64,000 nucleotides of DNA from NCBI RefSeq assembly GCF_900269665.1, contig NZ_LT985361.1, positions 664,965 to 728,964 of the forward strand, read 5' to 3'. Below the pieces are notes generated by a model, which had not been told where the DNA came from, searched no databases, and was given only the letters and a program-made list of their open reading frames with translations. Below, piece by piece: positions 18,806-26,929 of the stretch. Made by a program: the position numbers and the translations under genes. The first letter of the stretch is position 1, and every line of letters begins with the position of its first letter. Origin of the DNA: Nocardia suismassiliense (GTDB lineage: Bacteria > Actinomycetota > Actinomycetes > Mycobacteriales > Mycobacteriaceae).

Positions 18806-21346
18806 ATGCTGCGCGCTGGTGAGGTTTTCGCCGGATATGTGATCGAGCGCCAGCTGGGTCGCGGCGGGATGGGGTCGGTGTATTTGGCGCGACACCCGCG
18901 CTTGCCTCGGCGGATCGCGTTGAAGCTGCTCAGCACGGAGCTGCATACCAACGACGAGATGCGAGCCCGGTTCGAGCGGGAGGCAGAACTGGTCGCGCGA
19001 TTGGACCACCCGAACATCGTCGCGGTGTACGACCGCGGGGTCGACGACGGTATCCGGTGGATCTCGATGCAGTACGTCGACGGCATCGACGCCGGAGCCC
19101 TCGACCCGCGCTCGGTGGATCCGCAACGCGCAGTGGACATCATCGCCGAGACGGCCAAAGCTCTCGACTACGCGCACGCCGTCGGCGTGCTGCATCGCGA
19201 CGTGAAACCGGCCAACATCCTGCTGGCCCACCCGACCGCAGGCCAGGACGAGCGAGTCCTGTTGACCGACTTCGGCATCGCCCGCCTGCGCGACGACGCA
19301 CACCAGCTCACCCGAACCGGAATGTTCGCCGCCACCCTGGCCTACGCCTCGCCGGAACAGCTGTCCGCAACGCCGGTAGACCACCGCTCCGACCAGTACG
19401 CCCTGGCCTGCACCCTCTTCTGGCTGCTGTCCGGCACCGCACCCTTCACCGCCGACAACCCGGCCGCAATAATCGCCGGCCACCTCCACCAACCCCCGCC
19501 CCCGATACACACCCGCAACCCCAACTTGCCGCCCGCCATGGATGCGGTACTGACAAAGGCCCTGGCCAAGCATCCTGCGGACCGATTCGACTCCTGTTCG
19601 GAACTGGCCACCGCAGCGCGCCGAGCGTTGACCGGCGCAATCGGGGGAGCAACCGGCGCGAAATTCGATCAGGAGCGCAGAGCGCCGAGCGATCACCCAT
19701 CGACTGGTCACGCACCACCTACCGTGCCGCGGCCGTGGATTCCGCCGGGCGGGCAAACGAAGTCAAGCGACGACCCGCATGAACTGGCGTCGAGCGAGCA
19801 TGCGCGGCAGGTCGAGCCGAGCGACTTCGGCCCAGGTGCGGCACCTGGCGAACAGACGCGTCGAGTCGAGCCGAGCGACTTCGGCACAGGCGAGCCCACC
19901 CGGCGAGAACAGTCGAGTGGTCTCGCGGCAGGCGAGCGCACGAGGCAGGAGGAGCGAACCGAGTCCGGCCGGAGATCGGCGTTCAGCGAGCGCATCTCAC
20001 CGGCGGCGGACCGGCATGAGCTGCCCGCAGGAGCGAGCGAGGGAGCGTCGGGCACTGAGGTCGAACGGCGTCCTGGTCGGACCGCGCGCAATGCCGGGTT
20101 CGCGGGGGCGGCGGTGGTTGTCGTGGCAGCGGTTGCGGCGGGGATCCTTTGGGCGAATGCGGGATCTTCTAATACTCCGGCGGCGTCAGGGCCTGGCGCG
20201 TCGCGGACGATCGATTGGGCGGGAGCCGTTGGTCCGGGGACCGCGGATGCGCCACGAGGCGTCGAGCCGCTGACGCAGATCGATGCGCTGGGCAAAGAGG
20301 TCGGTAAACCTGGTGCCGCCAGTACTCCGGCCGGCGACGGGAAGGCCAGGTGCGCGCCCGTAACCATCGCCACGACAGCCGTTTTCACGGGCCCGAACGC
20401 GGGCGCGGGTCGCAGTGCTGACGGTGGGGTGAAGCTGGCCATCGATCAGTTCACGAAGGCGAACCCGGGATGCCCTGTCGCACTGCGCGAATTCGATATC
20501 GCGGGCGGCGCGCAGGCGGCTGCTGGGGTGGCCGCGCAAATCGTGAACGACCCGTCGATCGTCGCGTTGATCGGTCCGGTGTTCTCCACCGAAACCCAAG
20601 CCGCCGGGCAGATTTTCGATAAAGCGGGCCTGCCGTTCCTGACCCCGTCGGCCACCGATCCCGCGCTATCCACCAATGGGTGGCGCACATTCTTCCGTGG
20701 TTTGGCCGCCGACGATGCCCAAGGTACCGCTCTGGCGAAATACCTGGTCAACACGGCTCGCTTCCGCAAGATCTGCGTCATCCAGGACAAGACCGGTTAC
20801 GGCAGCAGCCTGGCGGGCAGCGCCGTCTCCAGCCTCGGTTCCGCGGCCTCGCCGAACTGCGCCGCGCACATCGCGCAGGGCGACCGCGACTTCGCCACGC
20901 TGACAGCCGATATCGTCGCCGCTGAGCCGGACGCGATCTTCTATTCCGGCTTCCCCGAAGCGGCGGCCGCGCTCCTCCAGCAGCTGAGACGAGCAGGTGT
21001 GACCGCCCCCTTCGTCTCCGCGGAGAGCACGGTCACCCCGGATTTCGTCGCCCAGGCAGGTGATTCGGCCGCGGGCGCGATCCTGTCCTGCTCGTGCGGC
21101 CCTGTCGTCGCCCAGTTCGCCAGTGACTACGAGACTCTCAACGGCCACGCCCCGGGCCCGAGCTCAGCCGAGGCCTACGACCTCACGACGATTGTCCTGA
21201 AGGGCATCGCCGCCGGCCGCACCAACCGCGCCGACCTGGTCGACTACCTGCGCAGTTACGACGGCCCCGGCCTCGCCCGTACCTACCGCTGGTCCACCAC
21301 CGGCGAACTCGCCGCTCCCCAAACCTGGCTCTACAAGGTCAATTGA
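18806..21346 (+). CDS. Receptor Ser/Thr kinase fused to an extracellular solute-binding-protein domain (copy 1)
   Basis: This 846-residue single-pass kinase has a Hanks-type domain (about 10-270) with glycine loop GRGGMG (18-23), K40, HRDVKPAN (130-137), DFG (155-157) and ASPE (181-184), so it should be active. A linker of about 150 residues rich in Arg, Glu, Ser and Pro includes a repeated VEPSDFG unit. A membrane helix follows at about 431-451. The extracellular part (about 515-846) resembles branched-chain amino-acid-binding proteins (Peripla_BP_6): PVTIATTAVFTGPNAG, NDPSIVALIGPV, GLPFLTPSATDP, AEAYDLTTIVLKGIA. The kinase probably senses a small extracellular solute directly. ATG 18806 follows GAGAGG. 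A paralogue is at 26930. Confidence 0.93.
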   Translation: MLRAGEVFAGYVIERQLGRGGMGSVYLARHPRLPRRIALKLLSTELHTNDEMRARFEREAELVARLDHPNIVAVYDRGVDDGIRWISMQYVDGIDAGALDPRSVDPQRAVDIIAETAKALDYAHAVGVLHRDVKPANILLAHPTAGQDERVLLTDFGIARLRDDAHQLTRTGMFAATLAYASPEQLSATPVDHRSDQYALACTLFWLLSGTAPFTADNPAAIIAGHLHQPPPPIHTRNPNLPPAMDAVLTKALAKHPADRFDSCSELATAARRALTGAIGGATGAKFDQERRAPSDHPSTGHAPPTVPRPWIPPGGQTKSSDDPHELASSEHARQVEPSDFGPGAAPGEQTRRVEPSDFGTGEPTRREQSSGLAAGERTRQEERTESGRRSAFSERISPAADRHELPAGASEGASGTEVERRPGRTARNAGFAGAAVVVVAAVAAGILWANAGSSNTPAASGPGASRTIDWAGAVGPGTADAPRGVEPLTQIDALGKEVGKPGAASTPAGDGKARCAPVTIATTAVFTGPNAGAGRSADGGVKLAIDQFTKANPGCPVALREFDIAGGAQAAAGVAAQIVNDPSIVALIGPVFSTETQAAGQIFDKAGLPFLTPSATDPALSTNGWRTFFRGLAADDAQGTALAKYLVNTARFRKICVIQDKTGYGSSLAGSAVSSLGSAASPNCAAHIAQGDRDFATLTADIVAAEPDAIFYSGFPEAAAALLQQLRRAGVTAPFVSAESTVTPDFVAQAGDSAAGAILSCSCGPVVAQFASDYETLNGHAPGPSSAEAYDLTTIVLKGIAAGRTNRADLVDYLRSYDGPGLARTYRWSTTGELAAPQTWLYKVN

Positions 21347-21360
21347 CCCAGCTGGGTGAC

Positions 21361-22155
21361 TTACTGCTTGATGAACTCGAGCAGATCGCCGGTGAGCTGC
21401 TCGCGGTGCGTCAGGTGCAGCCCGTGCGGGCCGTTGTCGTACACCTTCAAACGACTGTCCGGGATGAGGGCCGCCGTCTGCCGTCCACACAACCCCACCG
21501 GATTGAACGCATCAGCTTCGCCATGGATTACCAACGCCGGTAGATCGATTCGCCGCAGATCGTCGCGATGATCGGTCTCGGTCACCGGGTGCGCCAGGCT
21601 CATCATGGCCCGCACCGACACCGAATGAGTGTCTGCCACACTCCATTCGAGCAGGTCACGCGATATCTCGTTGCCCGGCAGCCCCACTCCGAAGAACGGC
21701 TCGGACACCTCCCGCACCCACCGCGGAAAGTCGATGGGCCACAACGCGTGCATCTGCTCGAGCTCGGCGGCCTCGAAACCGTCCGGGTTGTCCGGCGTCT
21801 TCAGCATCAATGGGAGCGCCGACGATACGAGCACGATCTTGGCGATCCGCTCGGAACCGTGCCGCGCCAGGTAGCGCACGATCTCCGGCGTCCCGGTGGA
21901 ATGCCCGACCAGGGTGACACCGCGCAGGTCGAGCCGTTCCAGCACGGCCGCGAGGTCGTCGGCCAGGGTGTCGAAATCGTATCCATCCCACGGCTGATCG
22001 GACCGCCCGTGCCCTCGCCGGTCGTATGCCACGCATCGCAATCCCTGCTCGGCGAGCGGGATCATCTGGTACTGCCACATCGCGGAACTCAACGACCAGC
22101 TGTGCGTGAACACCACCGGCGCCCCCGAACCCCAATCCTTGTAGAACAGCTGCAC
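21361..22155 (-). CDS. Alpha/beta hydrolase (non-heme chloroperoxidase-like)
   Basis: This is a hydrolase of the family with the opening VQLFYKDWGSG and the oxyanion region FTHSWSLSSAMW. The nucleophile is Ser in GHSTGTP (S86 from the GTG start), the acid lies in HGEADAFNP and the His in GPHGLHL. The start is odd: the only ATG/GTG/TTG in frame near the domain is GTG at 22155, which has no ribosome site and drops the usual first few residues. A GGAG 20 nt upstream would fit a start nearer GFIGDD, where only TTC, ATC and similar codons are available. It is divergent from the TIGR03086 gene. Confidence 0.82.
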   Translation of the reverse strand: MQLFYKDWGSGAPVVFTHSWSLSSAMWQYQMIPLAEQGLRCVAYDRRGHGRSDQPWDGYDFDTLADDLAAVLERLDLRGVTLVGHSTGTPEIVRYLARHGSERIAKIVLVSSALPLMLKTPDNPDGFEAAELEQMHALWPIDFPRWVREVSEPFFGVGLPGNEISRDLLEWSVADTHSVSVRAMMSLAHPVTETDHRDDLRRIDLPALVIHGEADAFNPVGLCGRQTAALIPDSRLKVYDNGPHGLHLTHREQLTGDLLEFIKQ

Positions 22156-22202
22156 ATCGTCGCCGATGAATCCGGCTCCGCTTCCCCGTCTCGATAAGAG
22201 AG

Positions 22203-22219
22203 GCGCACGACGCGTGCGC
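22203..22219. promoter_or_regulatory. Inverted repeat in the hydrolase / TIGR03086 divergent region
   Basis: GCGCAC, five bases, GTGCGC form an inverted repeat between the two divergent genes, just before the AGAGGAG ribosome site of the plus-strand gene. It could be an operator; only the symmetry is seen. Confidence 0.35.
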
Positions 22220-22236
22220 GACCAGAGGAGACCGTC

Positions 22237-22806
22237 ATGATCGACCTGAAGCCGGCCTGCCACGCCATGATCGAGCTGCTGCTCGGCACCTCCGATGATC
22301 AGCTCGCCCGCCCCACCCCGTGCAGCGAGTACAACGTCGCCCAACTCATCGGACACATCGATGAGGTAGCGCAGGCGTTCGCCGCCATCGCACGGAAGGA
22401 CACCGGCGGAGCTGCCGCACCGGATCGCGGTGCCGACCACCGCCGCACCGGTGCCGCCTCGGTCCGCCTCCTCGGCCAGGCGTGGGGCGACCCCGCAGCC
22501 TGGCAGGGCGCCACCGAACTCAGGGCGGGACTGGAGCTGCCGAACGAGCTGTGGGGCAAGATCGCGCTGACCGAGATGGTGGTGCACGGCTGGGATCTTG
22601 CGGTGGCCACCGGCCGCCCCTTCGCCCTGCCCACAGCGACACTGCAGGCTTGTTTCGACCACGTCGCCGACTTCGTCCCGAACGCTCCCCTGCCCGAACT
22701 GTGGGGTCCCGCCGTCGAGACATCCGACAATGCCCCGCTGATCGATCGCACAGTCGCCATCACCGGCCGCAACCCCCGGTGGGCGGAGACAGCCCTGCGC
22801 GGGTAA
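22237..22806 (+). CDS. TIGR03086 family (DinB-like, maleylpyruvate isomerase-type) protein
   Basis: This 189-residue protein matches actinobacterial TIGR03086 metal-binding proteins. It has the early LARPTPCSEYNVAQLIGHIDE segment, whose His is a likely metal ligand, and the ALTEMVVHGWDLAVATGR block with a second His. The family has the DinB four-helix fold and often assists mycothiol-linked reactions; the reaction here is unknown. ATG 22237 follows AGAGGAG. Confidence 0.85.
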   Translation: MIDLKPACHAMIELLLGTSDDQLARPTPCSEYNVAQLIGHIDEVAQAFAAIARKDTGGAAAPDRGADHRRTGAASVRLLGQAWGDPAAWQGATELRAGLELPNELWGKIALTEMVVHGWDLAVATGRPFALPTATLQACFDHVADFVPNAPLPELWGPAVETSDNAPLIDRTVAITGRNPRWAETALRG

Positions 22807-23012
22807 CCGCAGTCCCGCGCAAACACCGGACAGCATCGGTCTATTCCCTGATAGCCCAGCATATTTGCGCGCCGTAGCGCCTTGCCACATCGAGAGAGAC
22901 TTTGTCGCAATGCTGCTACCGTGAGTGCGCCGTCATTTTCCGGACGGCTGCCAGGACAGCCCGGATCAGCTCGCCGAAATCCCGCGTCCTGCAGGGACTG
23001 TGAGGGGGCACG

Positions 23013-23171
23013 GTGAATCCACGGTTGCCGCACAGCGTTCCGATCCTCGACGTGCATCCCGTCACCGTGGTCACCTATGGTCGGTTGGCACCCGATACAC
23101 CTCCGACCATTCCTGATGCACGTGACCGAGGCACGTGCCCGCGCTCACACCGTCTGGAGTCCCGTCTTTGA
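23013..23171 (+). CDS. Small ORF (52 aa) coupled to the P450 gene
   Basis: A GTG at 23013 preceded by GAGGGGG (23002-23008) opens 52 codons, with a TGA at 23169-23171 that overlaps the TTG start of the P450 (TTGA). The peptide starts MNPRLPHSVPILDVHP and ends SHRLESRL, with no recognised motif. The strong ribosome site and the overlap suggest translational coupling. Short chance ORFs are common at this GC content, so I keep confidence low. Confidence 0.4.
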   Translation: MNPRLPHSVPILDVHPVTVVTYGRLAPDTPPTIPDARDRGTCPRSHRLESRL

Positions 23172-24436
23172 CCACGCCACCCTTCACCGTGTCCGATACC
23201 GCCACACCGGGGGTCTGCCCGGTCCAGCACGGCGCGCCGATTGATACCGATGGCCCGCGCGTACGGCTGCACACCGCGGAGTTCGCCGCCGACCCGCACC
23301 GCGCCTACGCCGACATGCGCAGAAAGTACGGCTCGCTGGTGCCGATCGAGTTGGCCCCCGGCGTGCCCGCCACCCTGGTGGTCGGCTACCAGACGGCACT
23401 GCGAATCCTCAACGATCCCGAGCACTTTCCGGCCGATCCGCGGACCTGGCAGCAGCACATCCCCGACGACTCACCCGTCAAGCCGATGATGGAGTGGTAC
23501 CCGAACGCGTTGCGCAACAGCGGTTCCGCACACGCGCGTTATCGACAGGCCTACACCGCCGCCATCGACGGAATCGACCTGCACGCCCTGCATTCCACCG
23601 TCGAGAAGATCGCCGTCCCGCTGATCAACAGTTTCTGCGAAGAAGGCTCCGCCGACCTGGTGACCCAGTACGCGTTCCCGCTGGTGTTCGAGGTGCTGAA
23701 CCAAATGGTCGGCTGCTCGGCCGAACTGGGTCAGCGGGTCGCCACCGGCATGGCCGCGCTGTTCGACACGGTCAACGCCGCCCAGGGCATGCAGATGCTC
23801 AGCGAGGCCCTGCTGGAGCTGATCGGCCTGCGGCGCGCGGACCCCGGCGACGACGTCACCTCCCGACTAGCGCACCACCCGGCCGGCCTGGACGACACCG
23901 AGATGCTGTGCCAGCTGATCAGCTTCTACGGCGCGGGCATCGAACCGCAGCAGAACCTGATCATCAACACCCTGCTGCTGATGGTCACCGACGACCGCTT
24001 CGGCGGCGACGTGCTCGGCGGCAGCATGTCCACCCGCGACGCGCTCGACGAGGTCCTGTTCAACGACCCGCCGATGGCGAACTTCTGCACGTCTTACCCG
24101 CGCCAGCCGATCCTGATCGACAACAACTGGCTGCCCGCGCACCAGCCGGTGCTCATCAGCCTCGCGGGCTGCAACAACGATCCCGAGATCCGCGGCGGGG
24201 ATCGCACCGGAAACCGATCGCACCTGGCGTGGGCCGCCGGGCCGCATGCCTGCCCGGCCAAGTCCGTCGCCTACATGGTCGTGCAGGACGCGATCGATCA
24301 GCTGCTCGACGCACTCCCCGAAATGGAGCTGGCCGTCGAGGTGGACGAATTGGTCTGGCGGCCAGGGCCGTTCCACCGCGCGGTCGCGGCATTGCCGGTT
24401 GTCTTCCCCAAGTCCCCTCCGTTGAACATGGTGTAA
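23168..24436 (+). CDS. Cytochrome P450, CYP157-like, lacking the ExxR arginine
   Basis: This 422-residue P450-fold protein has heme Cys C362 in the motif WAAGPHACPAK. The near-invariant ExxR motif of the K helix reads E295-V-L-F298, so the arginine is Phe. The I-helix oxygen motif is GAGIEPQQN instead of AGxDT. Loss of ExxR is typical of the Streptomyces CYP157 family, which is encoded directly before a CYP154. Here a CYP154-like gene follows 13 nt downstream. TTG 23168 has GGAG 8 nt upstream; GTG 23135 is an alternative. It may be a partner for the next P450 rather than an ordinary monooxygenase. Confidence 0.87.
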   Translation: MTTPPFTVSDTATPGVCPVQHGAPIDTDGPRVRLHTAEFAADPHRAYADMRRKYGSLVPIELAPGVPATLVVGYQTALRILNDPEHFPADPRTWQQHIPDDSPVKPMMEWYPNALRNSGSAHARYRQAYTAAIDGIDLHALHSTVEKIAVPLINSFCEEGSADLVTQYAFPLVFEVLNQMVGCSAELGQRVATGMAALFDTVNAAQGMQMLSEALLELIGLRRADPGDDVTSRLAHHPAGLDDTEMLCQLISFYGAGIEPQQNLIINTLLLMVTDDRFGGDVLGGSMSTRDALDEVLFNDPPMANFCTSYPRQPILIDNNWLPAHQPVLISLAGCNNDPEIRGGDRTGNRSHLAWAAGPHACPAKSVAYMVVQDAIDQLLDALPEMELAVEVDELVWRPGPFHRAVAALPVVFPKSPPLNMV

Positions 24437-24449
24437 GAAGGAGCGTCCG

Positions 24450-25670
24450 ATGGAGCATGAACCGATAGTGCTGGACACGACCGGTGCCGACATCCAAGGT
24501 GAGTCCGCGCGCATCCGGGCGCGCGGGCCCGTCGCCTTGGTGGAGTTACCGGGCGGCGTGCCGGCATGGTCGGCCACCGATGCCACCGTGCTCAAGAGCC
24601 TCCTTGCCGACCCGCGCGTGTCCAAAGACCCACGCCAGCACTGGTCTGCGTTCATCAACGGTGAGATCACCGAAGCCTGGCCGTTGCTGCCCTGGGTCGC
24701 GGTGGACAACATGTTCACCGCCTACGGTGCCGACCATCGACGCCTCCGCAAGCTGGTCTCGCCCGCGTTCACGCACCGCCGCACCACGGCGCTGCGGCCG
24801 CGGATCGAGGCGATCACCGAGAATCTGCTGAACGCGCTGGCGGCTACCCTGCCCGGCGAAACCGTGGACCTGCGTGCGGGTTTCGCGTACCCGGTACCGA
24901 TCCAGGTGATCACCGAGATGATGGGTGTGCCGGAACATCTGGGCGCCGCCATCCACAAATGTGTCGACGGATTCTTCGACACCTCGTTCACGCCCGAGCA
25001 GGCGCAAGCCAACTATCTCGAGATGTACCGGCTGATCAGCGAACTCGTCGCCTTCCGCACCGCAACGCCCGGTGACGACGTCGCGAGCGTGCTGATCGCG
25101 ACCCGGGACGAGGACGGCGCACAGCTGGCCGAGAAGGAACTCGTCGACACCTTGATGCTGGTCATCAACGCGGGCCACGAGACCACCGTCAACCTGCTCG
25201 ACCAGGCGATCTTCGCGCTGTTGACCCACCCGGAGCAGCGCGCCGATGTGGTCGAGGGCCGGGTGCCCTGGTCGGACGTGGTGGAGGAGACGCTGCGCTA
25301 CGAGGCGCCGGTCGCGCACCTGCCGTTGCGCTACGCCGTCGACGACATCGAGATCGGCGATATTCGAATTCCCAAGGGGGAGGCCATTCTTGCCTCCTAT
25401 GCCGGTGCCGGGCGGGATCCGAACCTGCACGGTCCGACCGCCGACCAGTTCGACGTGCACCGCACCAACAAGGACCATCTCTCCTTCGGCCACGGCGCGC
25501 ACCACTGCATCGGCGCCCCGCTGGCCCGCCTCGAAGCGGCGATCGCGCTGCCCGCCTTGTTCGAGCGTTTCCCGGACCTCAGGTTGGCAGTGGATCCGGC
25601 AGAGTTGCAGCCGGTCGGCAGCTTCGTCTCCAACGGGCACCGCAGGCTGCCGGTGTATTTGACGAAGTAG
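24450..25670 (+). CDS. Cytochrome P450, CYP154-like
   Basis: This 406-residue bacterial class I P450 is very close to the CYP154 family: WVAVDNMFTAYGADHRRLRKLV, the I-helix NAGHETTVN, ExxR as EETLRYEAPV, PLRYAVDDIEI, and the heme loop FGHGAHHCIGAPLAR with C353. All key residues are present. CYP154C5 of Nocardia farcinica hydroxylates steroids, so a steroid or similar substrate is plausible. ATG 24450 follows AAGAAGGAG, 13 nt after the CYP157-like gene, so the pair is co-transcribed. No ferredoxin or reductase gene is adjacent. Confidence 0.93.
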   Translation: MEHEPIVLDTTGADIQGESARIRARGPVALVELPGGVPAWSATDATVLKSLLADPRVSKDPRQHWSAFINGEITEAWPLLPWVAVDNMFTAYGADHRRLRKLVSPAFTHRRTTALRPRIEAITENLLNALAATLPGETVDLRAGFAYPVPIQVITEMMGVPEHLGAAIHKCVDGFFDTSFTPEQAQANYLEMYRLISELVAFRTATPGDDVASVLIATRDEDGAQLAEKELVDTLMLVINAGHETTVNLLDQAIFALLTHPEQRADVVEGRVPWSDVVEETLRYEAPVAHLPLRYAVDDIEIGDIRIPKGEAILASYAGAGRDPNLHGPTADQFDVHRTNKDHLSFGHGAHHCIGAPLARLEAAIALPALFERFPDLRLAVDPAELQPVGSFVSNGHRRLPVYLTK

Positions 25671-25680
25671 GTCGCTGTGG

Positions 25681-25707
25681 GTGGGGTGTCGTCCGCCGGC
25701 ACCCCAC
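25681..25707. terminator. Bidirectional hairpin between CYP154-like and ADP-ribosylglycohydrolase genes
   Basis: GTGGGGTG (25681-25688) and CACCCCAC (25700-25707) form a perfect 8-bp stem around an 11-nt loop, 10 nt after the P450 stop and before the convergent stop at 25724. Confidence 0.65.
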
Positions 25708-25723
25708 GTTCGCGCAGGTTGGT

Positions 25724-26566
25724 TCAGGAGAAGGTAGCGAGCAACTGCGCGTCCAGCGTGCGCAGATAGTCGCGGCCGAAGGGGCCGTTCTCCAGGCCGA
25801 TCACCAGTTCGTCCGGTAGATCCTGCTCGATCTGCGGCGAACGGGATCCGGCGGCCAGGGCGATGGTCGCGACGGTGTCCACGTCGCCGGTGAAAGCCAC
25901 TGCGGTGCGCAGGATTTGGCTGAGGCTGCGACTCGAGGTGAGTGCGGTGAGCGCGGCGCGCACACTCATCCAGCCCTTGGATCCGACTTTGCCGTGCCAC
26001 GGTTGCGTCCAGCTCGGATCGAGCCGTTCGCCGATCCAGCGGGGGAGATCGGCCACCGGCCCGAGTTGCCGGTGGCAGTAGTGCACGGCGAGCGCGGCCG
26101 CCTGGGCCGCCGCTATTCCGGCGGGAGTGTCGTGGGTGACGCGCGCCTGCACGTCCGCGTACTGCATCACCTCGCGCACGGTCGGCAGCAGTCCGATCGG
26201 CCCGGCCCGCATCGCGGAACCGTTCTTGTCGCTGGCCGGGTCGATGCGGCGCAGCAGGTCGGCGCCGGTGTGCACGGTGTCGAGGAACTGCTGGAACCGG
26301 GTGGCGTACCCGTCGCGCGGATCGCGGTGATACGCCTGCACGAAATGTTCGGCCAGCCGGGCCGGTTCCCACGGCTCGTCCGACACCAGCAGTTCCGCTA
26401 CCGCCAAGGTCTTTTGGGGGTCATCGGTGTAAGCGCCGGGGCGGACGCCGAGATGCGTCGGATGCTGGATGTACCCGGCCAACGGGTTGTATTCGGTGAC
26501 GAGCCCCGGATCCGCGTACTCGAACCCGGCGCCGTACGCGTCCCCCACGGCCAACTCGACCAGCAT
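25724..26566 (-). CDS. ADP-ribosylglycohydrolase family protein
   Basis: This 280-residue protein has the DraG/ARH family layout: an N-terminal VGDAYGAGFEY, the metal-binding YTDD (about 46-49), NGSAMRAGPIGLLPT in the middle and the C-terminal FTGDVDTVATIAL. These acidic groups bind the two metal ions that remove ADP-ribose from proteins, nucleic acids or small molecules. ATG 26566 follows GGGAGGGG. It converges on the P450 pair and lies between the two receptor-kinase genes. The target of de-ADP-ribosylation is unknown. Confidence 0.88.
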   Translation of the reverse strand: MLVELAVGDAYGAGFEYADPGLVTEYNPLAGYIQHPTHLGVRPGAYTDDPQKTLAVAELLVSDEPWEPARLAEHFVQAYHRDPRDGYATRFQQFLDTVHTGADLLRRIDPASDKNGSAMRAGPIGLLPTVREVMQYADVQARVTHDTPAGIAAAQAAALAVHYCHRQLGPVADLPRWIGERLDPSWTQPWHGKVGSKGWMSVRAALTALTSSRSLSQILRTAVAFTGDVDTVATIALAAGSRSPQIEQDLPDELVIGLENGPFGRDYLRTLDAQLLATFS

Positions 26567-26929
26567 GCGATCCCCTCCCGTGGATCCGCCAGCCCTGCGG
26601 TCAGGGCTGCCCGGAAGTCCCGGATCACCTGCGATGATCGAGGCCTTGTCGATGGTGGAAGACCCCGACCCGAACATGTGGCCGAACGCCGCTGTCGGCG
26701 AGTTCGCTTGCACTTCAGGCTGTTTCGGAACTTTGTCGGGTGCATACCTTACACCAGAGCCACAGTCGATTCCCCAGTCCGGCAGATGATCTCGCAGCTA
26801 GTATTGGTGCGACGGGCGACGACGCATTCGTACCGATACGGCGGTCGGCTGCCCGCCCGTCGGTGCGACCCGCGGTCGGCATCGAACTCGGTCGGGCGGT
26901 ACGGCGGACTCGAGGCCTGAGGGGGCTGG
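26567..26929. other. 363-bp divergent intergenic region before the second receptor kinase
   Basis: No credible gene. It must hold divergent promoters for the ADP-ribosylglycohydrolase and the kinase. I see no strong -35/-10 pair or palindrome. Confidence 0.5.

Noticed and set aside
22921..23016. 31-codon ORF upstream of the 52-codon ORF
   Set aside because: No ribosome site before the GTG and no conserved motif; only the overlap with the next ORF is notable, so it is not listed as a gene.
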